DNA of 64,000 nucleotides from Cryptomeria japonica (GCF_030272615.1 NC_081406.1:140524361-140588360), one strand, 5' to 3'. Numbered from the stretch's first letter, positions 1-11,742 are shown. Made by a program: numbers and translations. The notes: a model not told the origin generated them from the letters alone.

Positions 1-1564
1 GCCTAAATCATCTCTATAATTTGTTGCTATGTCCTGATCTAACCCATCTGAATCTGTGATGTCAATCTCATCACTAGTAGGCCTAGGAATGGCTCCTAGC
101 CTCAGAATCACTGATGAGTTTTAGATGTACATAGGCACATCAGTAGGAACACACTGCTCAAACCCAAACTATCACCAAACTTGGTTGAAGTAGAAGGGAA
201 TGACTATGTGGCTATATCATCCCTCTAGTAGATGGTTCCTCTGCATGCTGAACATCTATCTGCATATCCCTGTCCACATGGACATCCTGAAGCAAGGTCT
301 CCATATGATCCTGCCTGTTGTAAATCTATGCAAGCTCAACCTCCAATACAGGAGATTGCCAAATCACTACTCATGGGTAAGACGATAAGAATATACCCTA
401 GGCTGCTTTGGGACTAGCTCTATGGGGGCTCCACCAGGTCTAGTGAAGGTAATATGCTCAAACATCCACACCTATAGTAGTGTGCATGTCATCAGGCTGC
501 ATCCCTGTCCGAACACATACTCCCCAAGGTCATGATAGAGATGCGCAAGCATGCTCTAACCCCGAGAGTATACTCTCCTATGTCTCTCCATAGTTTGTAT
601 GGCATAGATGAGTCCTCCATGCATATGTGTGTCACACCCATTAGGGCACACAACTAATGCAAGGGTCGCAATCATGAGTCACCTCACCAATGGAACCTTG
701 CCAGTAGGGTGTAGGAGCTAGCTGGCCATAATGTGACCCCTTGTGTTGCTGCATATCACTCTCCCCACAACATATACCTACTCTCTCCTATAATCCTCCT
801 TTGTCTGGTTGGATTGATATCTCACAGTCTCTCCTCTAATGGGAAGGTGCAAAATGTAGTATACATCCTCAAGGGTGACCATCATCTCCCCCATAGGTAG
901 TGAGAATGGCGAGGTGTCTGCATCCCACCTCTCCATTAGTTCCATCAACATTGCAACATGGAATCAGATGGATGGCATGGTCATCACATCCGACAAGCCT
1001 ACTACATGTAGCAAATCCCTCTCTCCCACTATCAGCCTTGAGATCTTCTTGTGAAGTCTTCAAAAGGTGAGACCAACGGTATGCTCACAGATGTATGGTA
1101 GTGTCTACAAAATGCAAAGAAATCTATCATCAGTAATCAATTAGTCATCTATCATCATCTAACTAATGCAATCATTCTATCACATCTAGCATTCATCACC
1201 CGATCTTATGTTGTCGTTGGTCACCCCAAACAGGGACCAGGGTGCCTTGAGTGGACCAGGGCTCCCTACTGGGACCATGGCACCCAGAGGGGACCATGCC
1301 CCCCCCTTGGGACCATGGCACCCTGGGAGGACCAAGGGGCCCTAGGACCCCTAGGTGTCCAAAGGGAGGGCTCGTGCTTGGACTAGGCAATGACATCATC
1401 ACTTATGAAAACTATGAAAACATAAAAAAAGTCAAATGCAATCAATGGAAAGTCAACTCACCTCGTCGAGCAGTCGGCTAGTGAGTATGGACTGGCGTAG
1501 GACCTCCATCCACATAGGTTGCTCAGGTCAGCATCGAGGCATGATGGGTTGTATGTGGGCTCCT
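1..1564 (-). pseudogene. Plant mobile domain (PMD / MAIN-like) gene, broken, runs off the left edge
   Basis: Read on the minus strand this is a two-exon PMD gene relic. A short exon (1564-1462) lies between a TTGCAG acceptor and a GTGAGT donor. The main exon begins at 1104 after a TTTTGTAG acceptor. It carries typical PMD blocks: RLIVGERDLLHVVGLSDVM, then MELMERWDADTSPFSLPMGE, VTLEDVYYILHLPI, and further on SMLAHLYHDLGEYVFG and VWMFEHITFTRPGG. In-frame stops interrupt it (for example just before RLHKK at about 1060, and where a Trp is expected before SMLAHLYHD), with frame changes after about 800. PMD proteins are nuclear silencing-associated or transposon-borne factors in plants. The intron holds a G-rich repeat. 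A captured copy inside a transposable element is as likely as a dead host gene. The family call is firm; the exact ends are not. Confidence 0.85.
1226..1372. repeat. Degenerate GGGACCATGGCACC-type short repeat inside the PMD intron
   Basis: Units related to GGGACCATGGCACC recur about every 25-40 bases, mixed with CCCTGGG and CCCTAGG. The tract is GC-rich in otherwise AT-rich DNA. It sits in the intron between the two PMD exons. Confidence 0.6.
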
Positions 1565-2115
1565 CTGCAATGAATAGTACCAAAAAGTTAGAAAGTGACA
1601 AATGAAGGTGTCATTTTCATATTTATGTGTTATGCATTTTTTGACTTTATGTTTTTAAGTTAAAACCCTACTTTCTACACTTTTTCTTCAATCTATCATA
1701 TCTTGAGCTAGGAAGCTCTAATTCTCACAGCATTGGTGGTGTTGGAATCGTGAGTTCACCCTCTTTCTCTACATTAGTTCCATAATTTTCTTGCATGAGT
1801 AATCAAGCCTTGTTGTGAACTTCATCAAAATCTTTATCACAATTCATTGTGGAAAACATGATATCCTATTTCACCTCACTAATAAGCAAGTCAAAATAGG
1901 GGGCATATAGCTACCTATGAATTTAATCAACTTCCTTAGTAAGCATTAGATGATTTTGTGATCTAACATGTGGTTTTGTAGGGTGTGGTTCCTAACTATG
2001 TACTGCAAATACCACTGGGGGCTCCATTCGACAACTTATGGATATATCCTTTTTCAAATGATGTTTACTTTTTTGTACTTTAGCTTGCATATGCACATAG
2101 TGTCATATGACCACT
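1565..2115. other. Non-coding stretch between PMD relic and PPT
   Basis: No recognisable coding or RNA feature on either strand. It precedes a polypurine tract and so is probably the 3' end of the internal region of a plus-strand LTR element. Confidence 0.4.
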
Positions 2116-3090
2116 AAAGTGGGGGCTAAATGTAGTGTCATAAATTATACACCCTTTCTAGGGTGGTACAATTTCACACTTACGTTAGCACCCACCTTAA
2201 GGTGTCTTGCATCTTGCATTTCTCATTCCCCTTTAAGCATTTAATTGATTAATTTAATTCAATATAAGGTCATGTCTCATCACTTTACACATTATAAAGT
2301 TGGACTGATTACCCTAAGTGTGCCCCTTTTCATCTTATTTCTCCAATGAATCATTTAATCATAAACCCTGATTATGTCTTATTTTGACTGTTTAGGCCCA
2401 ATTTTGCATATCAAAACATATCAAAATTAGTTGTACCTTTTGGATGCGCTCTAATCTCATCATATCTAACTGCCCCAAAAATTTGGCAAAAATTTGGTCA
2501 GACCATGACGGAATGCACATGGTCGACGACTTTTTTCCTGAAATTTTGGGAGCATAATCCTATGATATAATAATTATTAACCCCAAAATATCAGCGGTAA
2601 ATTCAAATCCTAGGTCAGCCTGAACAAGAAATTAAGATCTAAGTTTTCATACAAAAGAGGTTTCTTTCTTCATTTGAAGGGGTCTTCTTCTAAGAATCTA
2701 AGAGTAGGTTTTTGGAGTATTAGAGCCTTATTTGTAGGGAAAGAGTATACATTTGAAGTCTTAAACAACATTCAACATTCATCCATCAAACATTCATCGA
2801 GCATCATTCTTATCAATTGGGGGATTTTAAAGATGTAGAAGAACAATAGGAGATCACCGACTAACGATTGGCTTGTACCTCTCCCTTGGGGTTGGGTATG
2901 GTTTCATGTTGTTTTCATGTCTTTTCATAAGCTTCATTTTGATTCATATTCATGCTTTAGATCACTTTGCATTGTTGATTTAGATTATTTACTTTGTCAA
3001 TTATAAGCAATTAGGGTTTACTCTTTAGGGTTCTCTAGGTTGTTTACTTTCATTCTTAGGATCTTGCACACACACTAAGTTTTTGCACAC
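2116..3090 (+). mobile_element. Polypurine tract and putative LTR of a plus-strand LTR retrotransposon
   Basis: AAAGTGGGGGCTAAA (2116-2130) looks like a polypurine tract. It is followed directly by TGTAGTGTCATAAATT, an LTR-like start at 2131. The right end near 3090 (...CACACACA) is a guess, since no partner LTR or target duplication is visible. No ORFs belong to it in this window. The PMD relic to its left lies on the opposite strand. Confidence 0.45.
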
Positions 3091-4346
3091 ACATTTTTAG
3101 TACATTATCGGCTAATCGTGGAGGTGGAAATCACCAACATGGGGGTTTGACTAAGGTAAAACACTATTTGCCCACTCCAAACCTTCTGTTTTTAGTTGTA
3201 GGTGCAGAAATGGGCATCCAGAGGGAGTTTGAGATCTAGAAAAGGCATCAACATCACCCAAAAGTCTCAGAAGTGTAGAATTCTATCATGGATAGGGGCG
3301 TAGTGCCCTGGTACTACCCAGGATAGTGCCATGGCACCATGGTCCTACCCTATGCCAGTGGGAATTGACAAAATAGTACTTTGCATATCTTAGAATGTCT
3401 CTTGTCAGTTGTAGCTCAAGAAAATCACAATTAGGACATTGGCGTGGCACCTTGGTCCGAGAAAATTCTACTTATATTTTAGACATAGGTGCACCTCTTG
3501 TTTTTCCTTCTGATCTATACTTTTCAGTAGTGTATCAGTTGTTCTTTGATCTGCATTCTCATATTAGGGTTTGTGTTGGTGTAAATAAATATTCATTTTG
3601 GATATTATTACACTTACTTAAGTTAACTTAGGATAATGCATATCTTTGTAGTTTGTATTTGAGACACTTAGGGAAGTGTGCACATAGGGATAGAGCTTGT
3701 AGGAGAAATTCCACCCTTTGTGGTCTTATTTTGCTGTTACACTCCACATTTGGTGGGTCATCCACCTCTTGTGGAATATTATATTATTTCTCCTACCTAC
3801 CCCTAGTATTTCTTACCTATCCTTGTTTCTCATTGAGCCACATGTCATATTTGTGTGCTCATACATCCATATGGCCTTGCCTATATAGCAGGCCTATATT
3901 CATTGTATTGGTTAATCCAATTGATCATTTTGCATATTGATGAGAATATAGTTTGTTCTTGTCATTCTATTGTCTCTTTTATGCTTTTCATTGTGCCCTT
4001 GATCTTGGAAAAATCCTACAGTTTGTTTGCTTATTTGCTTTCTAGGTTAGATTGCATTTTGCATCATCCCTCTCTCTCATTTATAGCAAAGGAATGAAAA
4101 ACCTAAGAGTTAATCCATGACTCAATCTTTCTCATAAGAAGTAGCTAACATGTGTTATCTCCCTAGGCTCTTTCGTATTCCATGAGTGTGTATGAGAGTG
4201 AGATTAGGGTTTCCATACTTAGTCTCACTTTTTCCCCTACACACTGGTACACTGATTGGTGTATGCATGTTTTAACAAGGTTAAAATTGAGAGTTCTTGT
4301 AGAACACTAACTCACCCCCCCCTCTCAATGTTCTTGTATTCCAACA
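3091..4346 (+). mobile_element. Unassigned repeat DNA ending in a plus-oriented copia-type LTR end
   Basis: The last ~50 bases end ...TTCTTGTATTCCAACA at 4346 and closely resemble the 3' end of the LTR of element B (to 35575). They include a C8 run flanked by pairing arms (4301-4310 and 4325-4334). The next base belongs to the RNase H of copia-1, so this LTR was inserted or recombined there. Its left end could not be fixed. The rest is non-coding as far as I can tell; 3320-3352 again has a GGCACCATGGTCC motif. Confidence 0.5.
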
Positions 4347-5600
4347 ATCTTCAGCAGTCGATAAATAAGTACATGATTATTTCTTTTTGATCTATGAAAC
4401 CAACTTCTTTCCAAGAAAGAAAGCTCCACTAGAAGTGCTTTTCCAGTCATCAACATCACCTACCTAATCTGCATCTGTATATGCACATAAATTAAAGTCA
4501 TCATCCTTAGGTTACCACAAACCATATTTAGATGTACCTTGCAAGTATCTAAAAAAAAAATTCACTGCACTCTCATGATTTTCTCTAGGATCACTTTGAT
4601 ATCTTGATGCAATACAAACAACATTCATTATGTCAGGCCTAGTCTGAGTCAAATATAGCAGACCTCCAATCATAGACTTGTATCTTGTAGGATTTACTAG
4701 TGCAAATACATCTTTCCTTGTCAATTTCTCACTGGTAACCATAGGAGTACTTACCAGTTTAGAGTCTTCTATACAAAATTTGTTCAACAATTCCCTAGCA
4801 TACTTAGTTTGATAGATGAAAATACCTTTATCAGTCTAAGTAATCTGCAAACCTAAGAAAAATTCCATTTCCCCAATCATAGACATTTCAAATTCTTTCT
4901 CCATATTTTTAGAAAATTCCATGCACAACTTATCTTCACCTCCAAAAATGATGTCATCAACAAAGGCCTCAATAATCAATATATCATCATCAGTGACTTT
5001 ATAATATAGATTACTGTTAGGATTACCTTTAGTGAAACCAAGCTTTAGAAGATATTTATCTAACCTTGAATACCAAGCTCTAGGTGCCTATTTCAATCCA
5101 TATAAATCTTTCCTTAGCCTGTAAACCATGTTTTTATCATCTGAAAGTGAAAAACCATCAGGTTGCTCAATATAAACTTCCTCATCAAGATCCCCATTCA
5201 GAAAGGCACACTTAACATCCATCCGATAAACCTTGTAGTTTTTATGTGTAGCATAGGCAAGAAATAATCTTACAGCTTCAATCTTAGCTATCGGTGCAAA
5301 AGTTTGACCATAATCAATTCCTTCCTTCTGAGAATATCCTTTACAAACCAATCTAGCTTTATTCCTTACAACTTGTCCATCTTCATTTAATTTATTTTTA
5401 AAAACCCATTTAGTTCCAATAACATTCTTATTTTTAAGATAGGGAACTAAATTCCATATGTTATTCTTCTCAATCTGATCTAATTCTTCTTTCATAGCTT
5501 TCATCCAACATTCATCTTTACATGCTTCAATTACTGATACCAATTTAGCTTGAGAAATTAAACATACCTCATTAGTTGTCAATCTCCTTCTTTTCATCAC
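4347..5600 (-). pseudogene. copia-1 reverse transcriptase and truncated RNase H
   Basis: The copia RT (RVT_2) reads from 5600 down: the [15 protein letters not shown] block, [19 protein letters not shown] with a catalytic Asp, YGLK-stop-APRAWY (the usual Gln is TAG, about 5087), and AFVDDIIFGG with the DD pair near 4955. RNase H starts with STPMVTSEKLTRKD and TRPDIMNVV, then CAYTDADxVGD, and is cut at LSTAE at 4347, so the C-terminal catalytic part is gone. The stops and the truncation rule out activity. Confidence 0.9.
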
Positions 5601-7100
5601 TCCATTGTTCTTATCCCCAATGATCTAATCTTCTGAATGATTCATCCTCATATACTTAGGAGTCTTCTGATTCTCTATTCCTCTTCCTGGTTCTTCAGTT
5701 ACTGTTGAATTTTCTGATACTACTGGAGTAACTGGGTCAACATTCTATTCTAGTAAAGGTGTTACTAGTTCAGTTATGATCATTTCCACTGTTGGTTCTT
5801 GCTCATAAACTCTAATTTGACTTCTATTCAGCTCATCCACTTTGACATTAGCACTCTCCATAATTCTATGCAATCTCTTGTTATAACATCTATATACTTT
5901 TCTTTCATTAGAATAACCAAGATATATTCCTTCATCACATCTAGGATCAAATTTTCCAATGACATCATCTCTTCTGATATGATATTTACTACCAAATATT
6001 TTTAATTACTTAACTATAGGTGTATTGCCAAACCATAATTCATAAGGTGTCTTACCGGTTTCTCCTTTGATATGTACTCTGTTGAATGTATGTACTGCTA
6101 TGGTCACTGCTTCTCTCCAGTAGATATGAGGTAGATTAGCTTCCATCATCATGGTTCTAGCACCATCCAAGATAGTTTTATTCTTTCTTTCCACAACTCC
6201 ATTCTACTGAGGTGTCCAGGGAGCTGAAAATTATCTCCTTATACCATGCCTCTAACAAAAGTTATTAAACTCACCGGATGTGAATTCTCCACCATGATCT
6301 AACCTTAAACATTTAATCCTCAATCCTGACTCAGTCTCAACTTTAGCTTTAAAGATTTTGAACTTTTCAAAATCCTCAAATTTCTCCCTTAGAAAAGTAA
6401 CCCACATCATTCCAAAATAATCATCAATGATTAGCATAAAATATCTATCACCTTGAAAGCTTTTAACTCTAGTAGGGCCACATAAATCAGTATGAATAAG
6501 ATTAAGAACATCATTATATTTATCTTGCATACTCTTAAAAGAGGTTCTGATCTATTTTTCCATTTGATATTCCTTACATACCAGATTATAGGGCTTCACA
6601 ATCTTAAGTATATCTCTAACTGCCTTAGTTGAATTGATCTTTACAATGTAATCAAATTTCACATGACACAGCCTTTTATGTTATAGCCAACTCTCATCAA
6701 TTTGTGCAATCAAACATGTCTTCTCACCGGAATTCAAATGAAATATATTACCTTTTGTCTGAGTAGCGGTTGCAATCTCCAATCTAGATCTATTAATGAT
6801 TTTGCATTTTCCATCCTTGAATTGTAATTGAAATCCCTTATCCACCAATTGTCCTACACTCAAAATATTATGCCTTAAACCTTCAACATAATAAACATTA
6901 TCAGTATTGTTCTTACCATCAAATGATATAGTTCCTTTTCCTTTGACCATACAAGCTTTGTCATCTCCAAATCTAACTAGACCGCCATCAAATTCTTGCA
7001 AAGACAGAACCTTCCTTTTATCTCCAGTCATATGATGTGAACATCAACTATCAATTACCCATTCATCCTTATCTTCAATTTTAGCAGCAAGTTCCTTCTC
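5601..7100 (-). pseudogene. copia-1 protease C-terminus, GAG-pre-integrase and integrase
   Basis: The protease active-site region reads VIDS-stop-CSHHMTGD near 7045, where the usual Gly codon is TGA. GAG-pre-integrase is seen as HKRLCHVKFDYI near 6680. The integrase core has HTDLCGP and IIDDYFGMMWVTF, LRLDHGGEF (second Asp) and NGVVERKNKT (Glu, about 6190). After the core comes the usual FDPRCDEGIYLGYS-like region and an acidic linker into RT at about 5600. Stops at IRR-stop-FSAPWTPQ-stop-NG replace the conserved glutamines. Confidence 0.88.
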
Positions 7101-7329
7101 TTAAGGTACATTCTCTTCAAGTGTGAGAACATCTTCCTTGACAACCAGGAACACCCATTCCTTTCCATTGTTGGAACCACTAGCAGAGTCTTGTGTCGGC
7201 TCATCATCAGAAACAATCACACCTTCCTCATCCGCTATGTACCATGATTTATCTTTATTTTTCTTGTACTTATACTTGTTTTGATATCCAAGGTTAGGAT
7301 TAAAAGATCTTCTAGCTCTCTCTTCAAAT

Positions 7330-8237
7330 CTTGAATTCCTTCCAGGACATCTAGATGCAAAATGACCTATCTTATTACATGTAAAACATTTAAAAGGTTA
7401 TTTTCCTTGATACTTACTTCCTACCAGTCCTTTCGGTACTCTTCTTGCAAATAGGGCTTCAAGTTGCTCAAACTATTCATCTTCTCTCTCCATATCATCC
7501 AATTCCTTTGCATACAAATCTTTCCAATCATGCTTGTCAGTTGATGATGTAGATGCATGAAAAGAAGGTTCAGACTTCACGGCTCTAGAAGATCCAAATT
7601 ATTCAAGCTCAAAAGAAGATAATTTCCCAACCAAGGTATCTCTATTGATAGAAGTATTATCCATTGTTCTCAATTCATTAATTGCAGTAGCCTCCATCTT
7701 ATAAGCCGATGGGAAAGCTCTCAGAACTTTAGAAACTATTTCATCTTCACTTAGAGATCCACCACAACATTGAATTCCCATAACAATTTCATTTACCCTT
7801 TCCATGAATGCAGTAATCCTTTCATCTTCTTCCATCTTCAAGTTTTCATATCTCATCTGATAACCATGAAGCTTAGCAATCTTAAAAGTAGGGTCACCTT
7901 AATTAAGAGTCTCCATACTTGTCCCATATAGCCTTTGTTGTTGATTTGTTAGTTAATCCCATTATTTGTTGATCAGAAAGTGCACACAAGAGGGCTTCTC
8001 TACTCTACAATAATTCTCAAGCTCCTTATCGAGGTTTTCCAGAGGAGGATTTCCAAATACCAAATTATAAGGTGTTACACCATTCTCTGTGAGTTCCCAA
8101 ATTTCCTTACCAAGACATCTCAGATGAGTCTCCATCCGAATCTCCCATACTCTGTAATTTGTTCCATCAAGTCTAGGAATTTCTCTCCAAAAGATAGCAA
8201 CAAATGAACCAGATGAACTTGAACTATTAGTCGCCAT
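7330..8237 (-). pseudogene. copia-1 Gag
   Basis: The start is ATG at 8237, 44 bases downstream of the PBS. MATNSSSSSGSF precedes a DUF4219/UBN2-type Gag N-terminus (PRLDGTNYRVWEIRMETHL). The central helical part includes KMEEDERITAFMERVNEIV and ends in a zinc knuckle CFTCNKIGHFASRC near 7360-7395. It has one frame change around 7960-7860 and several stops. Gag would package element RNA. Confidence 0.85.
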
Positions 8238-8280
8238 AGGATCTTTCTCAAGTGGTTAAGCTTTCGAAGAGAGGACCGGT

Positions 8281-8292
8281 GCTCTGATACCA
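8281..8292 (-). promoter_or_regulatory. copia-1 primer-binding site, initiator-Met tRNA type
   Basis: The minus strand reads TGGTATCAGAGC, the classic plant tRNA-iMet primer-binding site. It starts two bases after the LTR end at 8295. Confidence 0.92.
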
Positions 8293-8294
8293 AT

Positions 8295-9449
8295 TGTTAG
8301 ATAGTTCAAATAACCAAAAGACAACTGAGAGGGGGGGTGAATCAGTTGTCACTAGATTATCGAAACCTTAAGAAATTAAAACTTTAATACCGAAACCCAA
8401 AAGATCAATACCAAAATGCATAAAACAATTAAGCATAAACAACAATTAGAGATAAAATACCATTCACATGACACCAAGATTTGTATGTGGAAAACTCGAT
8501 AAAGGGAAAAATCATGGTGGGAAGCCTACCCACAGTCAGATAATACTTTTGCAATAAGTATGTGATTATAAATTAGGGGCCTACACTTGCAAGAAGGCCA
8601 ACAGCCTAGAGCACACTACTCATCCCAAAAGGAGTCTCACTAACTACATAGAAATCTAGACTACAATTCAGAAGAGAGAATAAACTACAAAGATAGCATC
8701 TCCTATGTCCGAGTATAGTTCTAGTTAAGCTCAATACCGAAGGACTAAATCCTCTTACATAAACCCAACTCGATCACCAATGATCGACCAAATCCTCTAC
8801 CTAAATGATTATTACATTATTTTCTCCTTACATATCCTTACCCATTCTTATATGATCTACAATGCGATCTTACATTATATATATACAAACCCTCGACCAC
8901 AAATAATAAGGTCACCCATAAGACAATAAAACAATTACATAATTACAAAACATGTTGGCCTGAGACCAAACAAATAAGAAATGCATCGAGAAGTCCAATC
9001 TACACGTTACATTAAGTCGATCCATAACCTAGATAAATCGGGACCCAATTTAGGGCCACACATGCTAAAATAATGATCCCAATCAACCAAGTCTTGAACA
9101 TGATCACCATCAACATCCTGAATCTCCATTAGAATCCGCACCAACACCACTTATGCATACCATCAAAGATCTTCAATAAATCTTTGTTGGTGAAACTCTT
9201 CATCAGAACAAAAACCCTAGATTGACAACATACAGGATATCATCCGATCACTAGATCAAAAACAAATGACTGAGCATGAATATGAGTAGCATGAATAAGC
9301 CAATTCCATAAGCCAAACATATCAGAGCATACCAGATCATCATGATCTAATCCAACCAAAAACCAAACAACCCGTCGAGACTAGAAGGATACCGGTAAAA
9401 CAACCAAAACAACTAGTGTTGACATCAATGACAAAAAATCAATGCAACA
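8295..9449 (-). repeat. copia-1 5' LTR (1,155 bp)
   Basis: Bounded by TGTTAGATAG at 8295 and ...CAATGCAACA at 9449 on the plus strand. It has a TATATATATA promoter candidate at 8876-8885. The hairpin near its functional 3' end pairs GACAACTGA (8320-8328) with TCAGTTGTC (8342-8350) around a G-rich loop. A plus-strand fragment of the same LTR family lies at 38073-38345. Confidence 0.85.
8876..8885 (-). promoter_or_regulatory. TATA box candidate in copia-1 LTR
   Basis: TATATATATA lies about 570 bases inside the LTR from its functional 5' end. That is a plausible U3/R boundary position. Confidence 0.5.
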
Positions 9450-9905
9450 CATAATCAATTCCTCCAAATGGATAACATGATGTTCTTATCTGTCAGTCTA
9501 GGAACTAACTCCCAAGTTATGTTCTTTTAAATTTGTTGTAGCTCTTCTTCCATTGCTGTCATCCATTTCTCACTCTTGCTAGCCTCATTGAATGTATTAG
9601 GTTCCATTTCAGTCATGAGGTAGAAATTGACTTGTTCATTATTCTAGGAAAGTCTTCTTCTAGTTTGCACACCATCATTGTTGTTGCCTATAATCTCATC
9701 TTCTAGGTGATTTTTCAGTACATACCAGTTAAGGGACTTGTTGGATGCTTCTTCTGGTTCACTATCTGACTAAGCTTCATCTCCATCATTGGTGTCATCG
9801 TACTCGTTGACTTGAGCATATCTCCCTTTATGAAAATCTTCATCCTTTCTTACATGCACACTCTCAATGACTCTTCTTGGTCTTTTGTTGTAGCAATTGT
9901 AGGGC
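9450..9905 (-). pseudogene. copia-2 integrase C-terminal tail and RT N-terminus fragment
   Basis: The minus strand reads YNKRPRRVIESVHV, an acidic linker, then EKWMTAMEEELQQI, a hallmark just before copia RT. It follows directly on protease sequence, so the integrase core is deleted between about 9905 and 9910. The RT reading ends within about 30 residues at the copia-1 boundary. Confidence 0.75.
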
Positions 9906-11462
9906 TTACTATGAGTTGAGTAACCAAAGAAATTTCTTTTTGTCACCAATCATGTGATTGGAACATCCACTAACTACAATGCACAAGTTTCTTCTTTCTG
10001 CATGTAGGGCAGTCTGCACAATTAGACTTGAGTCTTCTTTGTTCTTGTCCTTCTCAACCCAAATGGGTTTGACTTCCTTCTCCTTGCCTATTGCAATATT
10101 ATGTTTTGGTTTAACTACCCATTTCTGATCTGGTGTTGACTTCTTTTGCTTAATTTTTATGAGCTTGCAATGCTTTGAAATGTGTCCAAACTCTTGACAA
10201 TTATAGCATTTCACATTGACATTAAAAGATGAGCCTTTAAAACTATTGTAGGACACCGGTTGACTTCTCCTTCATTCAAAACTCCTATGACCAAATCCAT
10301 TACACTGATAACAAATAAAATCCATATCTCGGAGTACATTGAATGGATTTTTACTTGCAAAACCAATAGGGGGCTTGTTCATCAATCTATAATCAGCAAT
10401 TCTATGTCAAAACTTATTACACCGATAGCAATAACCAAGAAATTTGGGTACATACCAGTCTTGTTGCTTTGGACAGGCAACCTTTTGTCCAAATGTCTTC
10501 CTCTCATGTTGTTTATTCTAGTGAATCCTTCATTTTCCACCTTGGGACTACCTTTATGATTTGCATTCTGGTACAATGTGCGAGCCTTTTGGTTTTGAGC
10601 ATACCGGTTCATAGGTTGATTTCTTGTAGCCTCAACATAGGTCTTCTTACTAGTATCTTTGCTGACTGTAAATGTTTGCTTCTCTTTACATTCACTTGAG
10701 GAATTGAATTGTATCTCTTTACCGGATGTGTCTTTATTGTTTGAACTTTGTCCTTCTTCAAATCCTAAACCAATGGTATCTTTTGAGTGCTTTTGATTTC
10801 TCAACATCTTGTCCAAAGCTTCAGTGCTATCCTCATACTTGCTTCTCAATTTCAGTTCATCCTTGCTCTTTTCAAGCTCCTTTCTAAGTCTTACAATCTC
10901 TTCTTTTAAAATTTGATTCTCATTCTCCTTTTTCATCAAATTAGAGGATGTAACTTCACATATCCTCTTAGCCTCTTCCAACTAGAGTTTCATGTCTAAA
11001 ATTATTTGATTTGACTCATCTTGGGATTGCTTCAAAAGGTCTTGTTCTTCTACAACACCATGCTTGACCTTCTTGAGTTCTCTTCTTATCTTACTCAACT
11101 CCTTGAGAGAACTTATGAGCTCACCTTCTAGGTCCACTTCAACTTCAATGTCTTCATCTTCCTCATCTTCATCAATCGGTTCTTCTAGTGCCATAAAGAG
11201 ATTGATTTCTCTCTCATCCTCATGGCAGTCATCTTCTGAAACACTTTCTTCATCAATGGCACCATCCTCAAAGGTGTACAGACTATTTTGATTCCAGTAG
11301 CTTCTCCTTCCTTGCCAGTGGACTTTCTTCTCTTTGTTCTTACCCAAGGGTCTCTTGGTGCTTTGAAAATTTTCTCCACCATTCTCACCATAGGGACATT
11401 TTTGCAGCAAACTGTCCTACTTTGCCACACAAAAACATTTGAGAGGCAATTTTCCTTTATAC
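9906..11462 (-). pseudogene. copia-2 Gag C-terminal half and protease start
   Basis: From 11462 the strand reads KYKGKLPLKCFCVAK, an acidic segment (EEPIDEDEEDEDIEVEVD), a coiled coil (NQILKEEIVRLRKELEKSKD), and zinc knuckles CYRCNKF, CYQCNGFGH and CYNCQEFGHISKHC. It then reaches a protease-like CIVVSGCSNHMIGDKKKF in which the catalytic Asp is Val. Frame changes occur at 10981 and near 10400. The upstream part of the same Gag lies at 20753-21459 beyond the DNA transposon. Confidence 0.82.
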
Positions 11463-11465
11463 TTA
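11463..11465. repeat. Target-site duplication TTA (left)
   Basis: TTA directly left of the GGG end of the DNA transposon, matching TTA at 20750-20752. Joining the two flanks over one TTA keeps the copia-2 gag frame open. Confidence 0.7.
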
Positions 11466-11512
11466 GGGTGTGTGCACAAAGATGGTGGTCAGAAAAGTGG
11501 ACACCACCCAAA
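11466..11512 (+). repeat. Left terminal inverted repeat of the DNA transposon
   Basis: GGGTGTGTGCAC followed by AAAGATGGTGGTCA, AAAA and GTGGACAC. It pairs with 20698-20749, where the right copy has extra bases (GGGGGGTAT) between the two blocks. Confidence 0.85.
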
Positions 11513-11532
11513 AAAAACTTGGAAAAACAGGC

Positions 11533-11742
11533 AGCGCATACACGGTTTTAGAATTTTAAATTATTGCGTACACGCTTAGGTTTGTTCTTCCCGAGCCTAG
11601 AAAAGGTAGCGTGTACGTGCTGAGTTTAGGAAACTGAGTGTGTACATGCTACACCTAGGAAAATTAGCGCATACACATTGTTTATAGGAAAATGAGCACG
11701 TACATGCTAATAATCCTAGTAAAACCGCATACGCGGTTCCTG
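11533..11742 (+). repeat. Left subterminal array of GCGTACACGC-like motifs
   Basis: At least seven related motifs: GCGCATACACGG, GCGTACACGC, GCGTGTACGTGC, GTGTGTACATGC, GCGCATACACA, GCACGTACATGC and CGCATACGCGG, spaced 25-45 bases apart. Similar motifs occur inside the right end (19774-19880). They are candidate transposase-binding sites. Confidence 0.65.

Larger units (their letters stand above)
4347..9449 (-). mobile_element. copia-1: Ty1/copia retrotransposon, degenerate, one LTR left
   Basis: Minus-strand order is LTR (9449-8295), PBS, Gag, protease, integrase, RT and truncated RNase H, which is the copia order with integrase before RT. The 3' LTR is missing: RNase H stops at LSTAE and passes straight into a foreign plus-oriented LTR end at 4346. 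The high-coordinate end abuts the pol of another copia (copia-2), suggesting insertion there. Many in-frame stops, mostly TAG or TAA at glutamine positions, make it non-functional. Confidence 0.9.

Noticed and set aside
869-1063. 64-residue minus-strand ORF as a gene
   Set aside because: It is an alternative frame over the PMD main exon; the PMD frame has the recognisable motifs.
3642-4346. A 700-bp solo LTR with ATCTT on both sides
   Set aside because: ATCTT precedes TGTAG at 3647 and follows 4346, but the left flank does not continue the RNase H sequence, so the match is probably chance.
11064-11291. Ser-rich plus-strand ORF
   Set aside because: It is the antisense shadow of the acidic GAA/GAT-rich segment of copia-2 Gag on the minus strand.
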